64,000 bases of DNA, taken from Benincasa hispida. Its lineage: Eukaryota; Streptophyta; Magnoliopsida; Cucurbitales; Cucurbitaceae. The translations under genes and the position numbers were made by a program. The notes under the pieces are model-generated. The model worked only from the letters and a program-made list of their open reading frames with translations, had not been told where the DNA came from and did no database searches. This document shows positions 34,227-46,030 of this stretch, in pieces. Numbering within the stretch: position 1 is the first letter of the stretch; the number at the start of each line of letters is the position of its first letter. The stretch spans positions 8,300,990 to 8,364,989 of the forward strand of contig NC_052355.1 in assembly GCF_009727055.1 (NCBI RefSeq). The letters run 5' to 3'.

Positions 34227-35098
34227 ATCATAAGTTTGAAATTCTTGAAAAGTTCAAGGAATATAAGGCAAAGGTTAAGAACCAATTACGTAAAAAGATT
34301 AAAACACTTCAATCAGATCGAGGTGGTGAGTTCATGGCCTTAAAATTCCAGGACTATTTAATAGAACATGGAATTCAGTCACAACTCATAGCAGCTAGCA
34401 CACATCAACAAAATGGTGTAGCAAAAAGGAGAAATAGAACCCCGTTGGACATGATTCGTTCTATGATGAGTTATGCTCAGTTGCCAAGTTCTTTTTGTGT
34501 CACACAGTAGAGACTTCAGTGTATATAGTGAACATGATTCCCTCAAAAAGTGTTTCAGAAACACCTTACAAGTTATGGAGAGGATGTAAAGGTAGTTATG
34601 TTAGTTCAGGATTTCGGGATGCCCAACACATGCATTAGTGCAAAATCCAAACAAACTGAAACACCATTCAAAAGTTTGTCTATTTGTAGGCTATCCTAAA
34701 GAGACAAAAGGTTGTTACTTTTATGATCCTTTGGAAGATAAAGTATTTGTGTTGATAAATGCAACATTCCTTGAGGAAGACCACATTTAAAAATCATCAA
34801 CCTCGCAGTAAGCTAGTATTAACTGAGATTTCTAGAGAAACTACAGATAGATCGACAAGAGTTGTTGATTGAGAAGGTCCTTTAATAAGAGTTGTTGATG
34901 AAACTAGTAGTTCACATCCTTCTCAAGAGTTGAGAATGTCTCGACGTAGTGGGAAGGATGTGCAATGGTCTGATTGGTATGGGTTTAACAGAAACTCAGG
35001 TCGTCATACCTGATGATGGCTTAGATGATCTATTGACTTTCCAACAAACAATGGAAGATGTGGATAAGGACTACTGGATAAAAGCCTACTTCAATTCG
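34227..35098 (+). pseudogene. Ty1-copia integrase and linker, part 2 of the split gene
   Basis: Resumes the gene interrupted at 23994: KFEILEKFKEYKAKVKNQLR, then LQSDRGGEFMALKFQDYL (second catalytic Asp present), HQQNGVAKRRNRTPLDMIRSMM (catalytic Glu replaced by Lys) and AQLPSSFC. Then come frameshifted VCLFVGYPKETKG and the linker GLTETQVVIPDDGLDDLLTF (34949 on). It ends at the join ttcgtatgggaat, with RT and RNase H missing, exactly as at 842 and 47960. 34127-34510 is open only because the LTR end reads into it. Confidence 0.9.
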
Positions 35099-35417
35099 TA
35101 TGGGAATTCTTGTATTTTATGTTCTCCATTTGAAAATACGAGATATTGGGTCAACTAAAATTTTAATTGTTTGTAATGTATTAATTTTTTGTTCTTTTGT
35201 TTAGGTGGTAAACATTCTCTAGTTCGTTTTTTTATGAGTGCATGGTTGATTGAACGAATTTAATGTTTCGGGGGGCCAGGGGGAGGGGGAGAATTTCATC
35301 CTTTAATGGTATTTCATTCTCTCTATCAATTTTCCTTTATTTTCATCTTTATCATTGTATTTCCAACCGATCTAATAATATTAATCTAATTTTTACATTT
35401 TGAAAAAATAAATGTTT
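35099..35417 (+). repeat. Unit tail with polypurine-like tract, copy 3
   Basis: Same repeat as 843-1206, with the G-rich tract at about 35269-35290. It leads into tRNA copy 3. Confidence 0.6.
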
Positions 35418-35492
35418 GTTTGTGTTGTGTAGTTGGTTATCACATTAGTCTCACACATTAAATGTCCCTAGTTCGAGAATGGGCTTAGAACA
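35418..35492 (+). pseudogene. tRNA-Val(CAC) pseudogene, copy 3
   Basis: 75 nt, full-length match but decayed: GTTTGTG acceptor strand, anticodon stem ATTAG/ATTAA, T-stem CCCTA/AATGGG. The anticodon CAC and TTCGA of the T-loop remain. Folding would be poor. Confidence 0.75.
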
Positions 35493-35782
35493 TTTCTTTC
35501 TTTCTTTTTTTTTTTCTTTACTTCTCATTATTTATTTTTGGAAGATTCAATATAATCATCTTTAAGAAAATTAATGGTCTAACTTTAAGAAAATTAGTAG
35601 TTGTCTATAGATGTGATTGTTGATTCACTTTTTGGATTTTGGGACCAATCAAGAACCAAATGAAACCAAGTGATTTAATAAAGAAGTGGTCTAAACCGAT
35701 GTCCGTTGAAGAGAGGTTTGAAAATTTTCTTTTCATGGTTAGGATGCGTAGCAATAAGTCCACTAAGATTGTATCCAAATTT

Positions 35783-36909
35783 TGTTAGTTCTTAGGAATT
35801 TAATATTTTATTTAGTGTTTTAATAGATAACGGAGTAAAGGAGACCATCAGGATGTTCCAATATATTTTGGAATGGAGAAAATAGCTGCAAAAGGAGCAA
35901 AATTACCCTTTCCCCATGGAGAGAGTGTAGTGAAGCCCTACTTTGCATTGTGCGCTGCGCTCAAAGGTAGAATGCCCACTTGCCGTGATCGAGCTGCACT
36001 CTCCAACACGCATCTGCACACTACACATCTAGCAGCATGCGCAAGGCAGGCACTACGATAAAAAAAAGCCTAAAGCATAGCTGCACTCTCCAATAGTGCA
36101 GTGCAGAGGCACTCGACAACTTTCTATAAATATTCCCTCGATTTTTAGTGCACATGGATGGATTCTTTAATAGAAAATGCAGCCACCAATAATTTTTCTT
36201 TTCTTTTTTACCTTTTAGCATAGGCTCTCTATTTTCTTTTGGATTGTAATAATTTAATATGACGGATATGAATATCTTTTATGCTTTTCTTTCTAGGCAA
36301 GCAGCTCAACGTAAGGAAGAACAAGATGTAAGAGAAATAAATGAACTTAAAAGTCACATTTTTCAACTAACCTCTCTTGTTCAATATTTGGCTATTAGGC
36401 AAACATAGGTTTTGTATGGTCCTATCTAGCTAAACACGAATTTTGATACATGCCTCTTCCTCAAATTCAGGTACTTCGCTAGAAGAATTAGTTAAGGAGC
36501 TTTCTAACAATTCATGTGAGATTGTGCAGGAATCCTCCCTTGGTCAGCAAGAATCCTCTAGTTTCCAACAAGATCGCTTCAGTTTTGCAACTAAAGTTAA
36601 AAATGAATTTAGTAATTTGAGTAACCACGTTGCTTAGATTACTAAATCAGTAGGGAGACTAGAAGAGTCTTGGGAACATCAATCTTCTAGTAATACGAAA
36701 TCTTGCAGCGAAGTTGCTTGCATCGACCAAAATGCTGAGCAACTAGTTCCTCAAAGTATAGGTCACGGTAAGACTTTGGACTTCATTATGTGTGAACTTC
36801 CTAATTCTTCTTTTCAGTGTGTGCAGGAACCTATTGAGTCTCACATAGGGACTCAAACCCTTATGCTCATTGAGGTAGAGTCTCTTCCTCAACCTACACA
36901 TCTAGGGCT
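35783..36909 (+). mobile_element. Athila/Tat-like LTR and gag fragment
   Basis: A TGTTAGTTCTTAGG start at 35783 interrupts the tRNA-downstream repeat. A TATA box (TATAAATA, 36125-36132) and a leader follow. Coding-like sequence reads QAAQRKEEQDVREINELKSHIFQL (36299 on), then FQQDRFSFATKVKNEFSNL and GRLEESWEHQSSS, the FQQ...NLE style of Athila gag. It is split at 36909 by the solo LTR 36910-39035 and resumes at 39041-39277. The piece 36545-39277 without the LTR is repeated at 57825-58312. No pol. Confidence 0.55.
36125..36132 (+). promoter_or_regulatory. TATA box in the Athila-like LTR
   Basis: TATAAATA about 340 bp from the LTR start and 170 bp before the first gag-like codons. Promoter role inferred from position. 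Confidence 0.45.
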
Positions 36910-39035
36910 TGAAGGAAATCGAATCTGAGGATTTCCATGAGCAGCGAAATAGATAATTCCAAATTAAATCATGTATGAACATTACAATTACAGTCGTACA
37001 TAAAACATACATTTATGCAATCAATACAGAAATTACATCATGAATACTATAAATGAACGAGGAGAAATCTCTATGAACATTTGTAGACTCGTCTCCATGC
37101 TCCTTGCTCATGAATGCTCGAACACAACAACCTCGAACGCTCAAACAACACGACCGCTCCACAGCACGAACAATGCATACTTGAACTCCACGATCGCCTC
37201 GATCACGAACTCCCCAGCAGCACGGATGGCCTCCACAGAATAACACAGGACTACGATGGTGTCGAGTTGAGTATGACACCACCAAGAAGGCTACCTTGGT
37301 ATTCTCGGTGTGAGAATCCAGAGGGTGGGCTCTGTGTGGACTTAGTATGAGGCAGACGAAGGAGGAAATACAATCTTGTACACGATTTGGTAAGTGCGAG
37401 ATGGCTGAGACCTATCGTATAAGTCGATGCCCAATCGTTTAGCAGAAGCTAAGCGATTGTCTAGCAAAAGCTAAGTGATTGTTTAGCTCATAGCTTAGTA
37501 CCGTGTCTGTCGCCTACAAACACTACATGATCATTTACTAAAACAAGCTGTCACTTAGTAAATCTATATTTACTTAACAAGCTTCCATGAGTTTCTTTTT
37601 CCGAGAGAGAAATCTAAAAATTACTTTTGCCAAAACTTTTCAATACTTACTAAAATTTGAAAAAAAAAATTCTTTTTATCTCACGGTTACCATGAACCAC
37701 CAATAACCTCCCACTCAATTGGTTATTAGAGAAAAAGATTTAATTTTCTAATAATTAATATTATTATAAATATAAATGATAACCAACTTATCATACTATA
37801 TTTATAACCTATAGTTTCAATATTTCATCTCATGAAACATATAAACCATAGTTCTTTTTCTATTCCATGGTACTTAATGTAAATCTCATTTACATTAATC
37901 CTCCACTAGATGTATCTCATACATCATACCGATTATATCAAATATAATCAAATTACCTCTTATAAATTTGAACATTTCAAATCAACACCAAGAACTGATC
38001 CTCAACTGAATCCATTGAGCTACCAAGAGAACCATATGGACCTGTAGCTCGAAACTCCAATGGTATGTGAATAACTGACTAAACTCTTTAGTCACGGGAT
38101 CCACCATCTGTTAACTACCAGGCACTCGACTAAAGACTGACAGTTGAACTCTCCTTACCATAGGTATATTATGTGTCCATCTTAACCAATCAAAAGTGCA
38201 ACAACCCTTCACAGATCGCTCGTAAGTATAGCTAGGTCAATAACCGTTATGCACTCGTAGTTACATCTAACTCCTTAAGTACCACTAATCCCTTTAATGA
38301 ACATAAATCGTAGTCCTACTATGACTAAGTCATCTCTTCCAAAGAGAAGCTATCACCACTATGTTCAAGCCCCAAAATAAGCCCTTAAGGGAGCAATCTT
38401 TCTACTTATCCCTGCTTTGGGAAAGAAGTGGATTCCATCTTGTGGGTTGAGTTCATAGCTCCCAGATCAGACAAGTCCCCAAAAAGGTAGGCATGTTGAG
38501 TTAGCAATCTAGCCACTCTCACCCATACTAATCAAGGACCATCATCAAAGGCAGGAGTTCCGAAAACACTCAGGATTAAGGTCGTGTCACCTATGGTCGA
38601 TTAGGTGAGATGTAAGTCTCTAGTATCAACGGCGTTACATACAGAGCCTAGTCATCTTGTGGTCCAGGTCTTATAGAAACTCTTTGTATAGGAAACCTCC
38701 GCTCGCATGTCTCCACATGAATTGTCAGGATCTACCATCTGTAGTAGTTTACAACACTTGCAAACCTCTACAAAGTGGGTCGTATCCGTAGTATCACCAG
38801 GATCAGGTATCCCACCTTAATCCTTATACTACAGACCTATTTAGGTTATCACTTAAGGCATGATTCACTTGTATATCACATATACATGCTTAAGTTCACA
38901 TAAGATAACCAAGGAGTTTTGTTTATTGGATATCAGTAAATGTCATAATTAAATAACACTTATTTTATTCATCAAACAATGTGTATCTTTACAAAACAAC
39001 GAGACTCCGAGAGAATTAGGACACCAATCTCAACA
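36910..39035 (-). mobile_element. Solo copia LTR, minus strand
   Basis: 2,126 bp, TGTTGAGATTGG (39035) to ATTTCCTTCA (36910) on the minus strand, with a perfect 5-bp duplication gggct (36905-36909, 39036-39040). The empty site is visible at 58073-58085 in the duplicate fragment, which proves a discrete insertion. A cluster of cgattgtttag-type motifs lies at 37430-37560. No coding content. Confidence 0.93.
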
Positions 39036-39040
39036 GGGCT

Positions 39041-39277
39041 TACACTAGAAAGTCGTTCAGAGCCTTCCATTGTCTTGCACGCATATCGATACATTTTAGG
39101 AATTCTCTCGATCAAATGATGGAGAAGGTATTTACTCCTCACTGTACCAAAAACAAGTCAATAAGGTAGAATATGAGTTTGAGCCTCATATCAAGGAGTC
39201 TCAAGTAAAATAGTTAGAGGCTTCCAAGCCTAGAACCGTACTTTCTTCTAGTATTTCCAAGCCTAGAAATAAAATCT
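39041..39277 (+). pseudogene. Athila-like gag fragment, continuation
   Basis: Continues 36909 (LTLE..SEPSIV and further broken frame) and ends at ccaagcctagaaat. There it meets about 25 bp of copia LTR (gagtacacaagaatttacgtgg), the same junction as at 58312. Confidence 0.55.
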
Positions 39278-39298
39278 GAGTACACAAGAATTTACGTG

Positions 39299-39354
39299 GT
39301 TATCACCCTAGTCTCACACACTAGAGGTCCCCAGTTTGAACCTGGACTCAAACA
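39299..39354 (+). pseudogene. tRNA-Val(CAC) fragment, copy 4 (5'-truncated)
   Basis: Only the part from the D-loop onward is present: TTATCAC, anticodon arm intact with CAC, T-arm CCCAG/TTTGAAC/CTGGA and acceptor 3' strand CTCAAAC-A. Its 5' part is replaced by copia LTR sequence, fused at a shared tgg. It cannot form an acceptor stem. Confidence 0.85.
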
Positions 39355-40724
39355 TATATTTCTTTTACTTTTACTTTTCATTATTTATTTTAGTCGATTC
39401 ACTTTTTCAGTTTTGGGACCAACCAAGAACCAAATTAAACCAATAGATTTAGTAAAGAAGTGATCCAAACGGATGTCCGTTAAAAGAGAGGTTTGAAAAT
39501 TTTCTTTTCATTGTTAGGATGTGTAGTGATAAGTCCACTGAGATTGTATCCAAATTTTGTTATGGTTCAGACATTTATCGAAAAAAAAATTGGCCTTCTA
39601 TCGAATGGTGCAATTGTTACTTCTAGATTTTTACAGCATATGACTTCATTCAATCATTGCTTCTTTTATGATGGTAGTAAACATCCAGAGTCTATGCCTT
39701 TTCACGTCTGGCTAGAAAATGCAAGTAAAATGAGTACTGATCAAACATTCATTATCTATCTTGATCTAGTTTGATGAGCAGAACCAAGTGTCCATAGGAT
39801 AGATATTGCGGATTGTTTTAATTTCTCCATTCGTTGCTATTGTTGAATATTCCCTTTTGATTCAAACATCCAAAGTGCTTTTGTTGTTTAACTATTTCAT
39901 GCCATGCTTGCTTGCTTCTTACTTTTCCCTTTTTAATTGTTTTTAGGAGTTTGAATCTTTGTTTTATTCTATATAAAGTCTACATTTGGGACATGTTTTC
40001 CTAGAAAAGTATTTGCATGAATAATGAATGCTTAAATATTTAAAGTACTTACATCAAAATAGTTTTCCTTTTGTTAATACTTGATCAATATTCTATATAA
40101 ATTTGTTGTTGCATTTAGCTATTGGCCTCACTCTAGGTTAAATTTTTACAGGTTCTTATACGTTGTTCACCCTTTAAATAACATGAAGAGAAGTAATCAT
40201 GTTTTAATACAAAAAGTGCATATAAGCAAGAAGAGATTAATGAGGTTCAGACAGAATGGGCAAGTTTTGTTTGATGATTTGTGTAAGGCATAACTTATGG
40301 TTTTTTTTTTTCTTAATAGAATGTAAATACTAATTTATAAATATAAAATGTTAATTTAGATACTGTTTGTAATTTGTGGAGAGACAAGTGGTTGTTCATT
40401 CATATATTATAGAAGTGCTTTATGTATTGTAGCTTTTAGAAGAGTGGGTAGTCCCATATGTTTCTAATTGTAGTTTTATGGAAGTGGGTTTTTATTGCGT
40501 TATTTGGTGTTGTTTTCAAGTAATTGTTTTGATAACTTATTCGTATGTTTGTTTAATTATAATTTTTTGTTTTGACGTTTTATGTTTGTGTTTCTTTTGT
40601 TAACATTTTCTCTCTTTTTTTTTTTTGGCGTTTTATATTTGCTTTTCTTTTGTTTTATCTTTTCTTTTTGTGTCAAAGAGTTGTGTATGAATCCTGAGTG
40701 ATGGTTTAAATTTGCCATTTGTAG
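39355..40724 (+). other. Exon-like unit segment, second copy
   Basis: Best copy of the segment also at 10103 and 59184. The stretch at 39493-39774 is open for 93 codons, ending MTSFNHCFFYDGSKHPES, FHVWLENASKMSTDQ. Another at 40152-40282 lies between a tttttacag acceptor and a GTAAGG donor and encodes HPLNNMKRSNHVLIQKVHI and MRFRQNGQVLFDDLCK. These look like true exons of a gene I cannot name. No start, no conserved domain and no full-length frame can be assembled. Confidence 0.4.
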
Positions 40725-40774
40725 GATTGATGGTGAGGTGACTACTTCCAAATTACGTGGTCGAGGGCTAATCA
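40725..40774 (+). pseudogene. Truncated exon (plant CACTA transposase-associated motif?)
   Basis: After a gccatttgtag acceptor the frame reads IDGEVTTSKLRGRGLI and is cut by the LTR start at 40775. The RGRG/SKLRG style recalls the C-terminal region found in plant En/Spm-type transposase-associated proteins. The identification rests on 16 residues only. Confidence 0.3.
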
Positions 40775-42715
40775 TGTTGGGTTGTATGTCCTAAAACTCG
40801 TTTGTAATGTTAAATATATTCTATTATCAATAAAGATGTTATTGTCGTTTATTCAACAAAGTTGTTGTTGAATATGTAAATTGTACTTGTAAAGACTAAA
40901 TCTAATAAACTAAAGATCCATGACTATTATATGAATACTTGAAATTTATGTGGCGACATAAAGATGGATCAAGTTGAAATAAATAGTCAAAACGGTCTAT
41001 AGTATATGAATAAGGTTGGGTTCCTTATTCTTGTAACACTATCAGATGCAGCCAACTCTGTAGTTGTTACAATTTGTTGTAAAGTGCTACAAACGAAGTG
41101 ATTCTGATTCGATCATTTAGTGACATGAGGAGTAGGGCATTCTATGCAATGAATTTACAAAAGATCGGATTAAGATATAAGTCACTCTTATTTTATAACG
41201 TTGTTTACTATTTATGACCGACGGTTTCAAATCGATGACCTAGGTAACTCGACCTTAATCCTAAGCTAGCTATGAACTACTGTTTATTCGAGATTATCCT
41301 TAGATTTACATAAATGAGGGTTGGCTCAACAGTGTCAGCTCAATAAGCTTCCCATTTGAAGGGTAAGATCGTGTAAATAGCTAGGGACAAAGGGTACAAG
41401 ATGAAATTCACACCTATCCAATTTAGGGATAGTAAGATTGTTCCCTTAAGTACTGAATCCAAGTCTTGAACAATAGACCCCACCCTCTCATTGGCCCGAG
41501 GGGGAATTGATTTAGTTATTGGATCACAAAACCAATTATTTATTATAGGATCAGTGGGACATAAGGAGAAAGATGTAATTTCGGGGGTAAAACAACATTT
41601 GACCTAGCCGATATTACAAACAACCTGTGAAGGATTGACTTACTGATTGCGGTTAAATCAATCAAACATAAATATACCTATAGTCAGGAGAGTGCAACTA
41701 TTGAGCTATAGTGGTGTGACTCAATAGTTAAAGAATATTGATTAATTTGGTTTAAAGAGTTTAGCCAATGATTTGTAGGTCCATAAGGTCCCTTTACTAG
41801 CTCCAAAAACATGACACCTTGGATTAACGAATTGGGTGGCTTTGAAATGTTCAAAATCAAAATCAAAGTTTTAATATGAAGTGTTCAAATTTCCATTTCG
41901 GGTTTGAATTTGAAATGTTCAAATTCAATTTAGGGTTTGGATAATTACATTCGATATAATTAATGTTTAATTTTGTTGAAACTAAATGTAATTGGAGAGT
42001 TTAAAATATTTAAATGTTGATTTAAATATTAATTACATGAATATGATGCATGTACGATATAGGTGTTGAATTAATTTAATATTTGATATTAAATTATTAT
42101 TTAATTAATTATATTTGTTTAATTAATTAAAATCAAATTCATTTTCAATTTTTAAATTCCATTTTAGAAACTGTATTTTGTATTTGTTTAATTTTGAATT
42201 AAATTAATTTTTTATCATGAAAATTTTCGAATTCTAAATTTGAAAATCCAAATAGTTAGTGATTTTTTCAATTGAAGTGGATTCTCCCTAAACTTAACAC
42301 CTAGCTCACATCTATGTTGCTTCTTGATGTGTCAAGAGACTAATTGAGTTAGTAGTTGCATGTAATTGTTACTTAAAATCTTCAATTTTTTTACTTTGAA
42401 TGAGAAGAATGATGAATTTGGGAAATTCTATAGAAAGTCTCCACTATCTCTCAACTTTCTCCTTACTCTCACCTAAGTGATCTCAATTTTGAGATTTCAC
42501 CTCTCAATCCAAGTTAGATAATAGTAGAGAAGACTTTCTTGGTGGTCTACTGTTGATTTGAAAGTTTGGATTTTGTGGATTTCTTCAAAGATATAAGTTC
42601 TTGAAACTCTTTTCTCTAAAAATTGTTTTCTTGCATGCTTTGAAACTCAAATTAAATGTAATTAGAGTGCTTATTGATTCTCATTGCTTCTGTTGTATGC
42701 TTGTACATTCCATCA
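40775..42715 (+). mobile_element. Large copia LTR (TGTTGGG family)
   Basis: Starts TGTTGGGTTGTATGTCC and runs about 1.9 kb. Conserved blocks match 12171-13535 and 61290-61812. The end is put at about 42715 (...cattccatca) only by composition: no primer site follows, and the aatca before the start is not repeated after it. Part of the left end interrupts an exon. Confidence 0.65.
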
Positions 42716-42721
42716 AAACAA

Positions 42722-43010
42722 ACATTTATGGACAGGTGTTGAAGATGCAACTTTAGTGTCAACGATAATCGAGCTACGCTTGAATAGTCATGGGAATTTT
42801 GTAACATGATTCAAGAATGAGAACTTAAGTCAAATCGAAAGAATGGTGGTAGAAAAGATACCGAGATGAGTACTGATGACTTCACCTCATATAGACTCTT
42901 GTCTACGCACATCGAAGGTGAAGTACAATGTCATCACAGAAATGCTTAACAGAAGTGGCATTGATTGGATTTTGGAGACTATGATACTGTAGTCTAAGAA
43001 TACAATTTAT
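42722..43010 (+). pseudogene. Myb/SANT-like domain relic, longer copy
   Basis: Frame from about 42735: WTGVEDATLVSTIIELRLNSHGN, then FKNENLSQIERMVVEKIP. After frameshifts come IDSC, KVKYNVITEMLNRSG and YDTVV.EYNLW. Aromatic and hydrophobic spacing fits the Myb/SANT-like domain proteins that accompany Harbinger transposases. Several stops. No transposase catalytic part is nearby. Confidence 0.45.
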
Positions 43011-43026
43011 GGTGAATGAGTGAAGA

Positions 43027-44500
43027 TGTAACAACCCAGCTCCCTGGGACATAAACTAGGTCTTTACTATAGACATGCATGCATATAATTCAAATTGACA
43101 TCTTTTCATGATTTGGTAAAAATCGATTAAATGAGACCAAATAAATAACTTTATTAAAACTAAATAACTGAAATAAATTTAAAAGGGTGCCCTTAAAACC
43201 ATAAAACAAAACTAGAAATTTGAAAGCACAAATACCGAAATTTCAAGTTCAAACATCAAGACTAGAAATTTTAAAACATAAACGGACGCGTAAAACTAGT
43301 TCCAGTGGCTCGATCACGGATTTCGCTTGTCATTCGGTGGCGTTTTCTTATCCTTACCTGAAAAATAAACATGAGTATAAAATACTCAGTGAGTAACCCC
43401 AGTACTGAGGTCAGGCAAAACATTTATGTCCAATAAATACAATACGAACTGTAACATTATACTAGTTGGACCTGAAGATTTCTCTTACTTGGGCTCACTC
43501 TTTTACCTTTCCCCTGGACGTCCATCACTTTCACACACATCAGGTCTGATGTATATCTCTTTCGTATACATTGTATCCTTTGCGAATGTATCACTTTCAT
43601 ACATCCCAAGTATTCTATATGAATGTAGGGATGTGCAGGTCTTTCGTGCACATCGTTATGTATACACCTCTTTCGCATACACATAACTCACTGAGCGTGC
43701 ACCTCTTTCGTACACCCCAGTCTCCTCTAGGTATGTATCACTTTCATAAATAACAACCTCTGTACATCTCTTTCATGCACTTGCGCCCTAGGACATGCAC
43801 TGTAATCAAAGACTATGGAAAGAAAAAGAGATCACATCTAAATTCATACTATATATAACATTCACATATTCATGAGTTCCATAAAATATCATAATGAATG
43901 TCATGTTAATCAGTCTCAACATACATGTTTAATGTAGTATTAATGAATCATCCCCAGTACATCACTTTCATGCACTAGATCATGTACATAACAAAACAGA
44001 CACAATTTCGTAATATTTTGCATGGTACACATTTATACTTACATAATAAGTCATATGAAGTTATGCTCATCAACACATATCTCTTTTTTTTTTCCTAGCG
44101 CCATGGCATTGTAATAGTAGTGTCATTTATCTCCGAATTTAGGTCCATGCTCGATCGTCCTCTTAATATATCTCATAAAATTCTAAATCATGTCCATACA
44201 TATAACATGCTTCAAACATATTTCATGCTTATTTAAGTATCAGAACCAACAAAATTATTCTTAATTTAATTGCCTGACACGAAGGCGGTTCCAGTAGTAA
44301 GATTACTTACATCCAAATTAATTTCAAATGAATCCAAGCAAGTTTATCTACTTCTTTCCAAGCAAGACCTTGAAGCAACACCAAAAATAATAAATCTAGT
44401 ATTTAAATTAATCTTTTGGGTCTAACTCCAAATAACCATTTTTCTCAAAGGTCTTCAATTTAACTTTATGAAATTGTTGCTTGGTCAAAAGCTTAAATCT
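43027..44500 (-). mobile_element. Ty3-gypsy LTR remnant
   Basis: On the minus strand it ends ...GGGAGCTGGGTTGTTACA at 43027, matching the LTR end at 32282. It contains the ataaaatactcagtgagtaac block and the mini-hairpin array. The start is not defined. It matches 13722-14264 plus 20781-21900, and in part 61816-62366. Confidence 0.65.
43540..43800. repeat. Array of mini-hairpins, second copy
   Basis: Same kind of array as 20781-21010: stems such as gtatac/gtatgc, gtgcag/tgcac and gaatgta/tacatc bracket ctctttcg or tcactttca. Coding frames of 60-86 codons on both strands here are by-products of the repeat. Confidence 0.7.
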
Positions 44501-46030
44501 ATGGCCCAAACATAATGTATTTATGGCCCAAACGTAATGTATCTTCATAACATATGCTATGTAGATTTAAAATTCCACCATAGGAAGCATGTTACATGTA
44601 TTGAAAATATATTATAAAGAATAATATATAGTATGTATGTTTAGGGTTTCTAAAGTTTAATATTAGTATTATATTCAAGTTTGAATGCTTTTGATATATG
44701 TTATGGATGCAAAGAATGTCTATTATTTCATAAGCTGTTATAAAATTGGATTAGACATTAAAATCCATAACAATGATATGTTGCATACTCACGTAGGTTA
44801 ACCACTCATTTTAATAGTTAAAATAGATCATTATCTTATAAAACATGGGTTACAAACTCAACTAGTATATAATCCTATCTAAGGCTGGGGGTTAAGTTGA
44901 TGCTCTACAGAACACCTCCTACCTGGGGATATGATCGAATACACTTTAGCAATTTTAATCGGTTTTATGAGCACCATGAGCGATGTGAGGTGTAAAATTG
45001 GTTTATCAACAGACATCATAGGTTAAAATCCAATTATAAATATTGTACTTGGATAAGCCACATGGACGTAGGTTGTTTAATTAGCCAGAATAAACCTAAG
45101 TTAAAGTATACCTAAACAAGTAGAACACTTCCGTGAGATATAAATAACATATATGATATGTTGTTAGAATACATCAGTGGGAGATTAATAACATATACGA
45201 TATGTTGTTTTTAACTCTCACTTCCCTAAGAGTTCACACCATGAGATTCATACTTGTGTCACCCTGGGAGTGACCTCCATTAGGAAAGTATTTGCATGGG
45301 TCAACATCAAGGTGAATGGGGGAAGTAGTTCATAGTATGATTAAATATATACGATATATTGATCTTAGTTCTCTTGTCTCTAAGAATTCACACCGTGAGA
45401 TCCATGCTCGGCTTCGTGTCAATTTTACCTCGACTGCTCCACTCGGAAAGTGTTTGCATGGGTTAATAGCAAGGTGAATGGGGAAAGTAGTTCATGTGGG
45501 TGAAGGATATGTGTCAATGTGTTCTACAGTCTCTTTTGTTAATTTGGATCGTGAGATTTCTATGTTGCGCATGCTTTCATTTTTAGGTGGCATTAGTTAG
45601 TCGTTAGCCACGATTATCCTCTTGGAGGATTGTAACATAGGATTTTGAATAACTCAAATTCTAGAAATAGATAGGATTTGTTAGGTCTATTCCAAACCCT
45701 GACTTTCCAATTCGGTAGCATCATTAGGCCAACCTCTGAAGTCTTAAAATGGAGGGTTACACTTACAGAATTACTAAGTGTTAGTAAGTCCTTGACCAAA
45801 AATGGTAACTAATTGGCTATCGGAATAAGAGTTATTCTGGAGATAGAATTTAGTGAAGAATGTCTTGCTTTAGTGAATGAGTATTTGACTACACCACGGT
45901 AGCAGTTAATCTGACCGACTGTAGTATCGTTGCAAATAAATAATGAATTTTTTGGTACAATATTACTTTTGTTAAAATTGAATTGGGTTTAAAAGCAGTT
46001 TACTAATTAGAATTTGTTTAAATTTTTAGC
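44501..46030 (+). other. Copia leader with duplicated 150-bp segment, second copy
   Basis: Matches 21901-23006. Tandem copies of the ctctcacttccctaagagttcacacc segment lie at about 45205-45345 and 45362-45505. A 40-bp duplication (ctatggcccaaacataatgta) at 44500-44545 is private to this copy. Confidence 0.5.
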
